This document shows positions 1 through 12,700 of a DNA stretch of 64,000 nt, in pieces (position 1 is the first letter of the stretch; the number at the start of each line of letters is the position of its first letter). Made by a program: the position numbers and the translations under genes. The notes under the pieces were generated by a model, which worked only from the letters and a program-made list of their open reading frames with translations, did no database searches and had not been told where the DNA came from. Source of the DNA: Cryphonectria parasitica EP155 (Eukaryota; Ascomycota; Sordariomycetes; Diaporthales; Cryphonectriaceae); contig NW_024468917.1 of assembly GCF_011745365.1 (NCBI RefSeq), forward strand, positions 868,001 to 932,000. The letters run 5' to 3'.

Positions 1-1107
1 TATAAGTTTGAAGACATCCTGCCACTGCAGCCCTGGATGTGTTTGTATTGTTTTCGTTGCACCAGCCCTACCAGGAACCACGCCGGTGAAGTAGGCCTGA
101 GAAATTGTGGCTTACGCGTAGAGATCTTCCTCGCTCCCATAGAGTCTCCGAGTCCTCTCCCCTTTGGTAAGTGAATCCAATTTGAATATAAATTAAGACT
201 ACTTTCCTGGTTATCGGTATCAATTTCATTCCCGCATTCTCTTTGCAAGTCATTGTTGGTACTGTTATGCTGGCTTTCTGTTCCTCGATCAGCAGCATGG
301 AAAATATTGTGCATAATTAGATGTAATGAATCTTTGTCGGTATCTCACGAGAGCGATACTATCATATCGGGGACCGTGAAATGCTGAATACGGATCGTTT
401 ATAGGCATCATATGTGGCCCCGCCCAGCAGGGGGGATATGTACATACAGCAGATTCACTATAGCACAGTTTCACTCGTGTGCTCACTACATCATGCTTGA
501 CGTAGTTCCGATCCCAGAATAGCATCAAAGAGCGCAAGAGCTTCCTTTTACGTCCCTACAGAACAGACACTTCTGGAAACATCTCATCATGTGTCCATCT
601 CCTGTCGGGGCATGGCACCAACCCGTCGATTCTCGGGCTGTCTGAGTACATGCCCCTTCGGGTCAACCCCCAAGGACGCGAGCCCAGCGTGCGTTTCCAG
701 GGGGCAAATGAGATTGGGGAAATTATTCTTGACTCTTCTGCTTTGACAGGACTACTGGAGGCTTGTGTCTACGCAATGGGCGAAGACTCGCCTCCATTTT
801 TTGCCCTGCATCGGGTTTCATGCGTCCCCGTCTATTGGAGCCTGCGTCGGCTTATGCCACTCCCGAACCTCCGTCCGGCTCCTTATCATGGATGTTCGAC
901 AACCAGTCTTGGGCGCGTCGACATATAAAATATTAATTCTTCCTTTGTCTTGCGGAAGCCTAATTTCATCTGATCATCTCACCGAAAATATCATTCTCTT
1001 TGTACGAAGAAAGGGTTTTGTGGTTTGCTGTCTTTTCTGAAAACTGAATTCCTCAAAGTACTTGGTGTATTTTGCATTCCCGAGACACATCCCCGAGATC
1101 ATCCATC
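1..1107. other. Intergenic / promoter region of first gene
   Basis: No convincing gene was seen. Open frames here are short and look like chance. The right end should hold the promoter and 5' leader of the gene starting at 1108. Confidence 0.5.
922..930 (+). promoter_or_regulatory. Possible TATA box
   Basis: CATATAAAA lies about 180 bp upstream of the ATG at 1108, at the end of a GC-richer stretch. It is compatible with a TATA element for the downstream gene. This rests on sequence resemblance only. Confidence 0.35.
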
Positions 1108-1879
1108 ATGGCGGCTCCCTCTGATGTCACACTGAAGACGCTCAACGGCAAATATGCTCTGGTATGTATCTGAACCCTCAGATCTGTCTTTTTCTCCTTT
1201 GCTATCAAACTTCCTTTCTTTCTTCGCTAAAGGACAACCCCCCCCCCCCCTCTCAAAACCCCCGAAAATCCAATACAGACCGGAAAAATAAAGACTTGTT
1301 CATGTTCGAAATGTACGGGGTGGACGTAAAACGAATATAGGACATACTATAGGTACTGTGAAGACACAGAGACAGTACACTAACACCATCAAACAGAACA
1401 AGTCCCTGTCGGATGACAACGACCCGGTCCTCAAGATCCAGGGCGTGGGCTGGATCCAGCGCAAGGCCATCAGCGCGGCCAGTCTAGAGCTGAGCATCAA
1501 GGTCTACGAGGAGGGCGGCGTGACCCACCTGGACACGGGCATCAAGCCCTCGCTGGGCCCTGCCTCCACCGAGGAGCGCGTCCTGGACTGGGTCACCGAG
1601 GTCGACGTCAAGCACCCGCTGTTCGGCAACGGCAAGGCCCAGAGCAAGTGGGTCAAGGTCGAGGAGCTCGACGACGAGTACCTCTCCAAGGGCTGGGAGG
1701 AGGGAACCACCGACCTGGTCCTCGTCCAGAACACCATGGACTCGGGCGTCGTCACCAAGCTGGTCCACGGGTTTGAGGTCATCAAGGGTGAGAGGCACTA
1801 TGTGAGGCACATTGTGTGCAAGAAGGGCTCCGAGGTCGCCAAGGTGAAGCTGGTCTACGACTACATCGGACCCAACTAA
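1108..1879 (+). CDS. Conserved fungal small protein, lipocalin/FABP-like beta-barrel (unknown function)
   Basis: Two exons, 1108-1161 and 1397-1879, give 178 aa. The 235-nt intron has donor GTATGT, a CTAAC branch point about 15 nt before the acceptor, and phase 0. The start MAAPSDVTLKTLNGKY is followed by NKSLSDDNDPVLKIQGVGW. This N-terminal pattern (L-x-G-K-Y ... N-K-[ST]-L-S-D-D-x-D ... Q-G-[VI]-G-W) recurs in small cytosolic proteins of filamentous fungi that have no assigned function. The alternating hydrophobic pattern and the length suggest a lipocalin or fatty-acid-binding beta-barrel; that part is inference. There is no signal peptide or membrane segment. The first exon is only 18 codons, so an uninterrupted reading of exon 2 would give a false N-terminus from intron sequence. 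Confidence 0.75.
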
Positions 1880-2411
1880 GGGGTTCTTGTTTTTGTTTTT
1901 ATCTAAACGAATAGGGAATATCTGGCTATGGGATGTATATATGAGGAACAATCGAGGGTGTTGAGACTGGCAGTGTAGACATGTAGGCAGATATACAATG
2001 ATGTATACATTGGGGCACATTCTGAATACTGTACTGCCCGCACTGGTGTAACTGATTACTTACTATGGTGTCGCTAAACCGGAAACACATATTCCAAAGC
2101 AGGCCGTTTCCAGCTCCCTTGGTTTGTGGCTTTTGCCAAGAAAGAGAAGCATGTTAACTCCTTACTTTTCTCGGCTCACCGTTGTGAGTTTGAGTCTTGA
2201 CTAGCCTCTTGGCTGCATTGAAGCTGACATAGTAAACGATATTCCTCGCCGAATGACGAAAGGAAATAACCTCACTTAATACTCAAAGTTGATAAATACA
2301 CAATTGCATTTCTTCTCCTCGTGGACAGAGCCAGATTTGACTTTCAAAAGTATCACATCAATCTCATCAGACCCCCCGGAAGAAGAAAAAAAAAGATTAT
2401 CGCACAGCAAA
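1880..2411. other. Intergenic region
   Basis: This holds the 3' end of the upstream gene and the promoter of the ASCH-domain gene. No further gene or repeat was seen. Confidence 0.5.
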
Positions 2412-2906
2412 ATGTCAGCAGTCGATCCCAACCGGCCAGACATCAAGGCCTTCATGACCAAAGCCGCCCAGGCCCTCGGCCGCACCCTACCCGCGCCCAA
2501 AGACGTCTTCAACTTCGGCGGCAGCAACCCCCAAGCCACCGACGAACTCCTCGCCCTTGCCTTAGCAGGCGAGAAAACCGCAACAACCTCGTGGCCCATC
2601 CCGGACCCTCTGCACTGGGGCGTGGGCGACCTGTCTGTGATCCTGGATGGCAGCGGTGGACCCGCGGCCGTCATGAAGACGCTGTCGTTTGTGCAGTGCA
2701 GGTTCAAGGACGTGGCGGAGGACTTTGCGCTGGCGGAGGGGGAGGGCGATTATGAGGCGTACCGGGAAGGCCACATTCGTTTCTATGGGCAGCAGGAGGG
2801 CGGGCATGACTTTGGAGACGAGAGCATGGTTCTGTGTGAGAGGTTTGAAGTCATTTATCCACAAAGAAAAACACAGGAGAGAGCACTTTGTAAGCTACTT
2901 GGGTAA
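2412..2906 (+). CDS. ASCH-domain protein
   Basis: Single exon, 164 aa from the ATG at 2412. The frame is open upstream to 2289, but the 2412 ATG follows an A-rich leader and opens the conserved part. The ASCH hallmark is visible: a G-x-K-T-A-T-x-S-W segment (GEKTATTSWP, about residues 55-64), a following [VL]-G-D-L-S-V-[IL]-L-D strand, and a C-terminal C-E-R-F-E-V-[IL]-Y-P strand. ASCH proteins are small RNA-binding or nucleoside-processing beta-barrels; some bacterial members are N4-acetylcytidine amidohydrolases. The actual substrate of this fungal protein is unknown. The length is typical of the stand-alone family. The last ten residues diverge from what is usual, so a short 3' intron cannot be excluded. 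Confidence 0.8.
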   Translation: MSAVDPNRPDIKAFMTKAAQALGRTLPAPKDVFNFGGSNPQATDELLALALAGEKTATTSWPIPDPLHWGVGDLSVILDGSGGPAAVMKTLSFVQCRFKDVAEDFALAEGEGDYEAYREGHIRFYGQQEGGHDFGDESMVLCERFEVIYPQRKTQERALCKLLG

Positions 2907-3124
2907 ACATTGTCATGTCACTAGCAGTTGGGGAAAAGAAGTGGTGTGGAAAGCCTTTGTTCCATTGTGTCCAAGTTCCCCTGTGTAAAGTACAGTTCTA
3001 AAGATACAAAACTATGTGCAGTAAGTTCGTCCCAATGCCCAGCCCTGTTGCGCCTGTCGTGAAGCCAAGCCTTTTCCCAATGCATGCCATGTCTTCATCA
3101 TCACAAGCCTGTTGTCATCCTTGT

Positions 3125-3145
3125 GTCTCTCTCTCTCTCTCTCTC
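3125..3145. repeat. CT dinucleotide microsatellite
   Basis: About ten CT units lie just downstream (in gene orientation) of the LPMO stop codon at 3163. Confidence 0.9.
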
Positions 3146-3162
3146 GCTTGAATGTCCACAGC

Positions 3163-4377
3163 TTAGTGGCGGAAGAAGCGCCACTTCCTACGAGAGGAAG
3201 CGCTGATGCTCAAGCCCGAGGACGTGCCAGGGGTGCAGGCAGTACCGGCAGCCATGGACATGGAGACGGACCACTCGCCACCAGCCACACACATCTTGTA
3301 CGAGCTGCCGTCGGAGGCGCAGTCGTAGTCACCAGCCGTGCATGTTCCAGAGCTGCTGGTCGAGGAGGACCCGGTGCTCGTGGAGGTGGAGGCCGATGTA
3401 GTGGCGGAAGCGCCGGTAGAGCCGGAGCCGGTGGCGCCAGAGCCGGCACCAGTCACGGTGGGGGCGGCAGCGCTGGCTACAGAGCTGGTGGCGAAGACAC
3501 CGCCCCCAGTGGCAGAGGCGGCCTCGGTGGAGGCTGAGGAAGCGGCAGCGCTGCTGCTGTCGCCAGTGCTGGCCTCGGTGGCAGTGCTGGAGCTCGCACT
3601 GGTGGTGGCAGAGCCGGTGTCATCGCTGGAGCTGTTGCTGTAGGTGACATCCTTGGCAAAGCAGTCGGAGCCGGTGATGGCAACAGGAGTGTACTTGTTG
3701 CTGCCGGAGGCGTCGTGGTCGACAGTGGCGCCGGGGAAGGGGTACGTGGGGTCACTGCTCAGGGTGGACTTGCAGCTGTTGAGATCGGCCAGGTTGTACA
3801 CAGCCAGGGGCGGGTAGCTGTCCAGGGCGTCGCTGCGCATGCGAATGTTCTGGGAGCGGGCCTTGGAGCCCGAGGCGGCCTTGATGGTGATGGGGGCGCA
3901 GTTCATGTAGTACTCCTGGGTGCCCGACAGCTTCGAGGTCCACGTCCACGCGTAGCTGTACGTGCCCGCTGGGATGTCCGAGGGGATGGTGACGTCGTAG
4001 GTCGACGCGGATGTGCCGTCCTTGGAAGGGCAGCCACCCTCGATGGACAGGATCACAGACCACCGTGTAGTCTGGGAGGGCTGCATGTCTGTAGAGAGAG
4101 CCACCTGGCAAGAACCACCCTCGTGGACGGCAGAGCCTGTGAAGGACATGGTAATGCTCTCGCCTGCGGTGGCAGTGTTGGAGAGGCCACTCGTGGAGTA
4201 GAATGTGGAGGCATCACCAGTCAGCTGGCACGGGAAGTTGGACCCGGACGAGGACAGAGGGCTGTTTGTGATGGTATCTTTGGCGTAGGGAACAGGGTTG
4301 GCCAAGATCATGTGAGCAGACGCAGTGCTGCCAAAAATCGCCAGCGCAGCGGCGAGGTTCTGAGTGAGGGAAACCAT
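3163..4377 (-). CDS. AA11-like lytic polysaccharide monooxygenase with C-terminal Cys-rich domain
   Basis: Single exon, 404 aa. A signal peptide of 21 residues ends in TASA, so the mature protein begins with His22 (HMILANPVPY). This is the N-terminal histidine of the LPMO copper histidine brace. The second brace histidine is probably His85 in AVHEGGSCQ, and a Tyr in EYYMNCAP is a candidate axial ligand. The catalytic domain (about 22-240) is followed by a long Ser/Thr/Ala linker (about 250-340), then a small Cys-rich domain with CTAGDYDC...C...W...G-T-x-C-T-P-G (about 343-385), like the X278/CBM-type modules attached to AA11 enzymes. The tail is basic. AA11 enzymes are secreted and oxidatively cleave chitin. 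Family placement rests on the HMxxAxPVPY start and the VHEGGSC motif. The linker's biased codons produce long false frames on the other strand. Confidence 0.8.
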   Translation of the reverse strand: MVSLTQNLAAALAIFGSTASAHMILANPVPYAKDTITNSPLSSSGSNFPCQLTGDASTFYSTSGLSNTATAGESITMSFTGSAVHEGGSCQVALSTDMQPSQTTRWSVILSIEGGCPSKDGTSASTYDVTIPSDIPAGTYSYAWTWTSKLSGTQEYYMNCAPITIKAASGSKARSQNIRMRSDALDSYPPLAVYNLADLNSCKSTLSSDPTYPFPGATVDHDASGSNKYTPVAITGSDCFAKDVTYSNSSSDDTGSATTSASSSTATEASTGDSSSAAASSASTEAASATGGGVFATSSVASAAAPTVTGAGSGATGSGSTGASATTSASTSTSTGSSSTSSSGTCTAGDYDCASDGSSYKMCVAGGEWSVSMSMAAGTACTPGTSSGLSISASSRRKWRFFRH

Positions 4378-6629
4378 GTTGTGTGGAAATTTTGGGGGTA
4401 TCAGAATGAAGTGTGAAGACTCCTAAAAATGAGAGTTGGGGTCTTGAAAAAGAAGAAAAGTGACAAAAATGGTGTGAAGGGAAAGGATAGAAGCACCAGG
4501 CTCTAAACTCAAGATTCGGGTATCTTGGGAAGGGTGGAAGAGAAAGAAGATGATGGTGTCGGAATCAGGTGATGGTGGACGATAGGAAAACGAGAGACTC
4601 GAGGCTTTAATACCTGTCAACCTCGAGAGCGCTCCATGAGGCCTCACCCAGTCCAGGCAGAATCGGCTTTGTGGGATAATGTGATTGTCAGTCACCAGTC
4701 AACATCGGACCAATTGTGGAGAAACACTGTCCATGCATTAAGGCTTTGCTGGGAGCCACAACCAGTCTTTGGACGAGAGCTTTGAGCCCCTGAGGCTCCA
4801 AGAGGCAAGGGTCTTGTTCTCTACCAGGGGAGGCGGTCTACTTACAGGGTAAATACTATGGTACGCAAAACAAACGAAACAAAGGATTTCCGAGTTGCCC
4901 GAAGAGTGTTGTTCATCCCCTCCATGACAGGCTGCAGGAGAAGCTTAGGTCGAATGGAAGCCCAGCCCCTGAACTTGTGAACAGGAGAAGCTAGGTGTGG
5001 GCCTAGGGGGTTGGACCAATCGTCTTACACCAAAGTACCCCCTCCTGGCATATGCGAGACGACGCCTTGTCTGGACCGACGGGGGGGGCGGCAAACCTCC
5101 CCTGACGATCCCAGCTCACAAGCGCCGTTCAGTGGCGGCGGGCTCCCACCCTTGCACTGCCTGCGTGCCTGCAACGCATGGACGCCAGCGCTGAGTGGAT
5201 GACCAACAGCAGGCGGCGCATACCAACCAAACATCCTTACCTAGCTGTGAGCATCTGCCGACTCCCGCCTGTTTCGACTTTGCAGCCGCCAGCCCCTGGC
5301 CATTGGTAAACAAGATCTTGTTCCTCCGTCCAAAGACTCCACTCTTGACAAAGAACAACACCTTTGCCACCCACATTCATGCATGCTATTTTCATGCAGG
5401 CCCTGTATTTCTCCGTTCATTGACACCGGAGATCCTCAGGCAGGGGCAGGGTGACTCTGTTGAACCTTGAAAGCTTGTCGGGATCTCTCCAACGCGGGGA
5501 TGTGTCAAAACTGCAGCTCTGCTACGAACGATTGGATCGTGGAGGTTGAACAGGTCATTCTCGGATCCACGGGTGCCGTATGTTCACGATGACCATGTGA
5601 AGATGCTACGTAGCAGCAGGCCGAGGAGGTATCTGCAACTGTGCTCTTCTGATCGCTGTTGGTTGTGACAAGGGCCGCCGGCGGACCCACGAGCTTAATC
5701 AGGGGCTCCTATTCTCTCACTCCCTCCGACTTATGTAATTACCCCAGAAATTCCTTAATCTGGTCAAGATGTACAGTTGGGCCATTTGTTGGCCTCCCTC
5801 CCGCCGCCCGCCGCCCACAAGATTCTGACCGCGACCAGTGACCATGACCCAGGTCTGAAAATTCTGGTAATCTCATTGCAGTGGTCTAGCAACAGTAGCT
5901 ATTAACCATAATATCAAACTTAGCTTGTTTACGTAGCTAACGTTCCTCAAGCACACCGTCGTGTTCCACCAAAAAATTTTTTTTTGCAATTCTGGCAAAA
6001 GAGTTGTGGCATCGTCATGTTGCGCCGAGGCGTGCGGCACATCCGTGGCTAAGTGCGAGTTCTGCTTCAGGACGATACAAGGATGCTGAGATCCTGAATC
6101 TATCCTGGCATGCCGGGATAGTTCCGCCACAATCTGATTTAACCCGATTTTTGTATCGCTAGGACCTCCTCTTCGCCTGTGATGGACCGCAGGCACTGCG
6201 GAGGGGTAGGTTCCAGCCTAGCCCCTTGCCTCCGCGCTCGCCAAAATATCCTCCTCCCAAGCCTCGTTTTTGTTGGCACCCAGCTGACACCAATCTTGAG
6301 GCCTCGTGGCGGAGGGGTCAGACTTGTTTTGTATGCATTGAAAATCCAGAATCCAGCACACCTCCCGAAATGTACCCCAGCACTGCCATCCTCGGCCACC
6401 TGCATGTTCAATTTGCATCTCACCATGCCGAGCGTGGCTGAAGGATTAGACCTCTCCCCATGCCAACAGCGTAGGATGGTCACAGGAGCCCACAGCCAAT
6501 TTGTTCGAAACAAAGGGAATGCTTAATAGGGGCGATGGGAATCTCTCGTATGTTCATGGTGCTGAGATCCAACTTAGGAACTGGAAGCGTGAGCCTCGGT
6601 GAGTGCCGAGGTTCGGCTTCAAATGCAGG
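4378..6629. other. Long intergenic region (2.25 kb)
   Basis: This is the promoter side of the LPMO gene (minus strand) and the 3' side of the next minus-strand gene. Only short frames of unbiased composition are present. No tRNA, repeat or transposon was recognised. Confidence 0.45.
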
Positions 6630-7487
6630 CTACTCATCGATTTGGCCACCCAGCCGGCGTCTCCTCTCAGCTTCTCTCTCCAGACGCTGCAAGTTGTCCT
6701 GCGTATCTTCCACCAGCTTCTTCAGGCCGAGCTCATGTTCCAGACCGGCATCACCAAACGTATTCATCATGTAGGTCTGATAGCGCTGGGACAACAGACC
6801 AAATGCAACGTAAGCGACGGCTCCGTAGGCGCCTATTCGTGTGCCGTGCCAAGCCATACTGGTGAGGAACGGAAGCCGAGTCATCTGAGGATGGGCGAAG
6901 CGAACGAACTTGGGCTGGTAAAAGGGCATTCTGAATGTCGCGGCTCCACGCCAGAGGAGAAATGCCGTCACGCCTAGAGCGAACGGGCGGTCGTAGGAGG
7001 CTGCCACAACCCCCTTGGAGACATGAAAGGTGAATAAGGAAAGCTCCTCGGGCGTCAACCGCCGGCCCGCCACGCGAGTGACGTGCAGTGCCTCGTTCCA
7101 AAGCTTATTGCGGTACCAGTCCTCGTCGTACCCCCAAAAGGACGACAGGAGCGGCATCTGGCGTAGTGGTCGCGGGTCCCATGATCGCAGGTAAGCTGAA
7201 TTCTCGCTGCGTTCCACCCAGGCGACAACTTGGTCCTCGATCTCGTCTTCCTCCTCTGGGGTGTCGTAAGTGGTCACCGGCCTTGGTGGTGGGTCTTGCC
7301 TGAGGTTCATGTCTTCGGATGCGGCGACATCTCGACGCCCTGTATCGTCATCGCCTGCACCTGAGGCCGTAGCCATACTGTCACCCTGGCTGAGAGTATG
7401 TCGTTGCACAGTTGGGAATGGTGTTGTCGTGGTCAGAGAGGTCTGAGGTCTGATAACTTCACTGAAACAGGATCTGGACCTTCTCAA
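6630..7487 (-). CDS. Conserved fungal membrane protein, possibly mitochondrial (unknown function)
   Basis: Single exon, 285 aa from the ATG at 7487, or 248 aa from the in-frame ATG at 7376 (MATASGAGDD). The long form adds an Arg/Ser-rich stretch that could be a mitochondrial presequence. The middle carries an acidic segment (TPEEEDEIEDQVVAWVERSE) and W/Y-rich conserved-looking stretches. Two hydrophobic segments are likely membrane spans: PFALGVTAFLLW and IGAYGAVAYVAFGLL. The C-terminus (about 240-285) is a charged amphipathic helix or coiled coil rich in L, E and R. I do not recognise a named family. The codon use and the absence of stops over 285 codons make it a real gene. Confidence 0.65.
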   Translation of the reverse strand: MRRSRSCFSEVIRPQTSLTTTTPFPTVQRHTLSQGDSMATASGAGDDDTGRRDVAASEDMNLRQDPPPRPVTTYDTPEEEDEIEDQVVAWVERSENSAYLRSWDPRPLRQMPLLSSFWGYDEDWYRNKLWNEALHVTRVAGRRLTPEELSLFTFHVSKGVVAASYDRPFALGVTAFLLWRGAATFRMPFYQPKFVRFAHPQMTRLPFLTSMAWHGTRIGAYGAVAYVAFGLLSQRYQTYMMNTFGDAGLEHELGLKKLVEDTQDNLQRLEREAERRRRLGGQIDE

Positions 7488-8995
7488 CGCGTGGATTGTC
7501 TACGCATTCTCAGCTGGGCGCTGAGGCTGAGAAAGTTTCCGCACGCCGGTAAGCGTGGACGGCCCCACTTAAATTGCTATCTTGAGCCATTCAGAAGAGT
7601 TCACGTGATACTGATCCTCGTACATCTGTGACGCCTTCCTCGATGTTGACAACATGCCGGTGTGAGCAAGCAGGGAATGTGCTAATAGTTTTAAAGTTCC
7701 AGGACGAGACTACATCACTCTTCTCTTATTCTAGCGATCTGAGCGATACCTATGGAAGCCCAGAGTCAGAGGAATGAGGCGATTCATGCATGTTAAGTGG
7801 GACACATACGTTGACCTTCCCAAAAAAAATTGTGCCTGGGCCTGCAGGTCACAGATGAGATAGTATTTCAGGTCTTGATAAAAATGGCTGACGTCTGTGA
7901 TGTGTCTGGTATCCTAGTCACATTGTTGTTCTTGTGGTGGTTTTTCTTCCTTGGGGCGACCCCCCCGGGGGGGAAGGATTCCCTATTGAACCCTCTTACA
8001 CTTACTCAGAGTTCCACTACCTAACGTGGAACAGGACCTGGGGGAAGGGGGCAAACATGATTGAGCGACGCCACTGAAGCTGTGCTTAATGCTTCATATT
8101 GGTTCAGAACTATAGTCCCAAAGAAGGTTGTATCTTCTCTTGAAAAGTAGCTTCGCATGATGGCTATGGTCAACTGCTCAAATTGCCTCTGTCGCCTTCG
8201 TAGCACATCCAGTACGATCAAGAAAATGCACAGATTGATGGACAATGGTGATAACCAAAGGCCATGAGTTATTGGAGGTTATTTTTCTCACTGGCAAATG
8301 AAATCGTTGCAGAATGCAGGTGTTGTTTGCATGAGACATTTGCAGTAAATCAGTAATTTGTGACTTTGCAGCAGCTGATTCCGAGAGAAAAGCTCATGAC
8401 AGAAAAGTCAATGCGATGCAAGATTAATCAAGTAGCTACCATGAGGTGAAGATGACGACATCTTTCATAAAAACAATATATCTGAAATATATTTCAAGAA
8501 AGATCGTTGGATAGACGTTGTCGTTGCTGGAGGTTTGCTGAGCACTCATTACTATGTTGCAAACTGAGAGGCGGAATTATTTTCAGGCTGCGCCATAAAG
8601 AAAAGGATATTGAACAAGATCTCTGAGTTACGCTTCTCTTACAATGCACACGAGGTTTAGAGCACCTTTGAGGGGCGTGGGAAAAGAAGGCTATTAGTAG
8701 TAGCAAGAATACTAGGAGGCAGGAAGCACCAACGAATGAAACCCTGAACGCTGGAGCCTTGCCTTCCGAACCCCAACGTTGAACGACCGCAAACAAGTGT
8801 GGAGATGACATCTTTTCTAGAGTTTCATTTGCTACTCATGACTAAGCCCCAGGGAGAAAGGTCACCCAGTCCAACATTTGTTGTCCTCCTTACCCCTCAA
8901 CTCCAGGGCTCCAAACAAACAAGCACCCATCAGTCCCGACAATACACTACCATCCTCAACCAACTTCAAAGAAACACTCCAGCGCCATCAGAACC
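7488..8995. other. Intergenic region (1.5 kb)
   Basis: This is a divergent promoter region between the minus-strand membrane protein and the plus-strand gene at 8996. No supported gene was seen. Confidence 0.45.
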
Positions 8996-10301
8996 ATGTC
9001 CGATCAAGACGACAAAGCTGACAGCCAGATGGCTTCCAAGAGGTCTGAGGACCTGAAGGAAAACCAGGGTACGTGACATACCCGACATTCCCATCTTGGT
9101 ACGACGCGTACTGCACGCGTGTGCTACAACATCAACCCCTCTCTTTGGTGTTGTACACCTTCTGATACCTCATGATGCAAGATTGACTGGAACTGAAAAT
9201 TGTGTGCTCTTACAGTAGATCCCAACAAGAAGGAGGTGGCTGGCCATGCTGTCAAAGAGATGGAACCTGAGGCTGCTAATCAAAGTGAAGCTAAGCATGT
9301 TGCCATCAAGAAGGACGACGAGGACCAGCCAGGTGCCATCAAAAAGGATGGAAAGCCACAGCCATATGCCAGTCAAGGCGATGATGAGACCCTGTCGATC
9401 ATCAGCCAGGGCGAGCTCCAGTCAGCTGCTGATAACAAACTCTTGGATGATGTCCAGGAGTCCCTCATGTCAGCAATTAACAAGAAAAAGTCATCCTTTG
9501 GTCCTCGAGGCTTTGAGAAGCCTACCACCAGGATGAAGCGCGATTATGTCCACATTGGAGAGAAGTACAGGATCTATGCCGTAGGTCACCGCAAGGATGA
9601 GCGACCTGAGCCTGAGGTTGTCAAGAGAACTGGAAACTATGAGGATGACTACAGTGCGTTACCTGCCCAGTGCTTAAAATTACCTCACCTGTTTCAATTA
9701 CAAGTCACAATCCGTGGGACATGATGCTTCTGACTAACAAGACTTGCCAGTTCGTGCCTGCTACGAGGCTGATTACCCCATTGTCAACCATGATGCTGAG
9801 ACTGACTGGGACCGCCGCGGTAAGCCTCACGGTTGTAGCGCTGACGGCGAGCCAGCCTGGCCTAACAACAAGGTCCCGGAGGGCATCAACATGGAGATGA
9901 TGCGCCAGGATCTGCTTTTCAACTTTCAGTCCCCCACGACGGGCTGGCAGGCCGCCGGTGACACCTGCGCCGCCAAGCGCGCGATGACCAGCGCGCCGTC
10001 CGACAAGATCCCTGGCTACCGCGACCGTTCATACGCCGTCCCGAACTACTCCTGCCACAAAACCAGCTTCTCCAAGCCCTCTTCCAACGACTGGCACCAC
10101 GCCGGCGACACATGCGCCGGCAAGCGCGCCATGGGAGGCGGTGCCGCTCCCGATACCTCTTACCAGAACGAGGCCCATGCTAGCAACGACCACGCCCTCG
10201 GCTACGGTTTTACCAGGCGCGAGCGCGGTGTTGCCACCCAGAACAGCCCCAGTGATTTTGGCGGTGACGCTTGTGCCTGGGCCCGCTCTCACATCTCCTA
10301 G
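8996..10301 (+). CDS. Orphan protein with repeated GDTCAxKRAM motifs
   Basis: Three exons, 8996-9068, 9216-9653 and 9751-10301, give 353 aa. Intron 1 has donor GTACGT and ends TTACAG. Intron 2 has donor GTGCGT, a CTAAC branch point and acceptor GCCAG. Phases agree at both junctions. Residues 1-110 are highly charged (Lys/Glu/Asp/Gln) and probably disordered. The C-terminal half is Cys/Trp-bearing, with two near-identical units of the form W-[QH]-x-A-G-D-T-C-A-x-K-R-A-M and a third degenerate copy, GGDACAWARS, at the end. This spacing suggests a repeated small fold or binding motif. There is no signal peptide or membrane span. I do not recognise the family; it could be lineage-restricted. The only other cue is the lack of any neighbour of related function. 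Confidence 0.65.
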
Positions 10302-10994
10302 AGAAGCACCTGCCGTTTCCCTTAGAGGTAGCGGGATGATATCGGCTGCAGGTGGGGGAAACGATGTTAGACTGGGAGATTTGTACATAAAGAAGGCCTT
10401 GATTTTCGAACTGTACAATTCCTTCTGAGACGTTGTGACACTGACCCAGATGACGACATCTGAGGCCGTCACTAGGGAAGAGCAGAAGGGGGCCGTATGG
10501 TAACAGGGCAATCCTCAAATGAGAAAATATCATGATTCATTACATTGCACTTGATATTAACAAATTTTGACATGAATGTGCAAGCAGCACTGCAACCAAT
10601 AGAATACGCCGCGGTAAGTGGTGGCAAAAGCTTGCCAAAGATGCACAACCATTGGGAAAATGATACATCAGCAGAAGCCACCCACCAAACTTGCCGTGAT
10701 ATCGCCGAACGGCTTGTTGCGCCTTTGCAATAGACTTTGACTGGGTATTTCTCCAAGAGCGTCATCAGGCGACTGCCATGCAGCATCTGTGGGAAGCAAT
10801 GGCACTTGTCATTACGTGTTTTGGGGAAAATGCACATTATCCAAAAGTTACAAAACGTGCAAATGGACCCCCCTCCCACCTGACTCCTCACACTCGTGAT
10901 TGAGAGCTCGTGGTTTGAACATCGTGACGCTGCACTCACGAACCTCTCTGAGACTTGGTAATTTTTGGTCAAGAGAGAAGAACAACGGATTAAA
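10302..10994. other. Intergenic region with ADH promoter
   Basis: This holds the 3' region of the orphan gene and the upstream region of the formaldehyde dehydrogenase gene. A 166-codon minus-strand frame (10472-10972) has no recognisable features and was not accepted. Confidence 0.45.

Positions 10995-12700
<1,706 letters not shown>

Noticed and set aside
3112..4416. Long frames (101-233 codons) antisense to the LPMO gene
   Set aside because: They are products of the Ser/Thr/Ala-rich linker and GC-biased codons, without motifs or plausible starts.
10472..10972. 166-codon minus-strand ORF
   Set aside because: No domain, unusual composition, and it covers the ADH promoter; likely chance.
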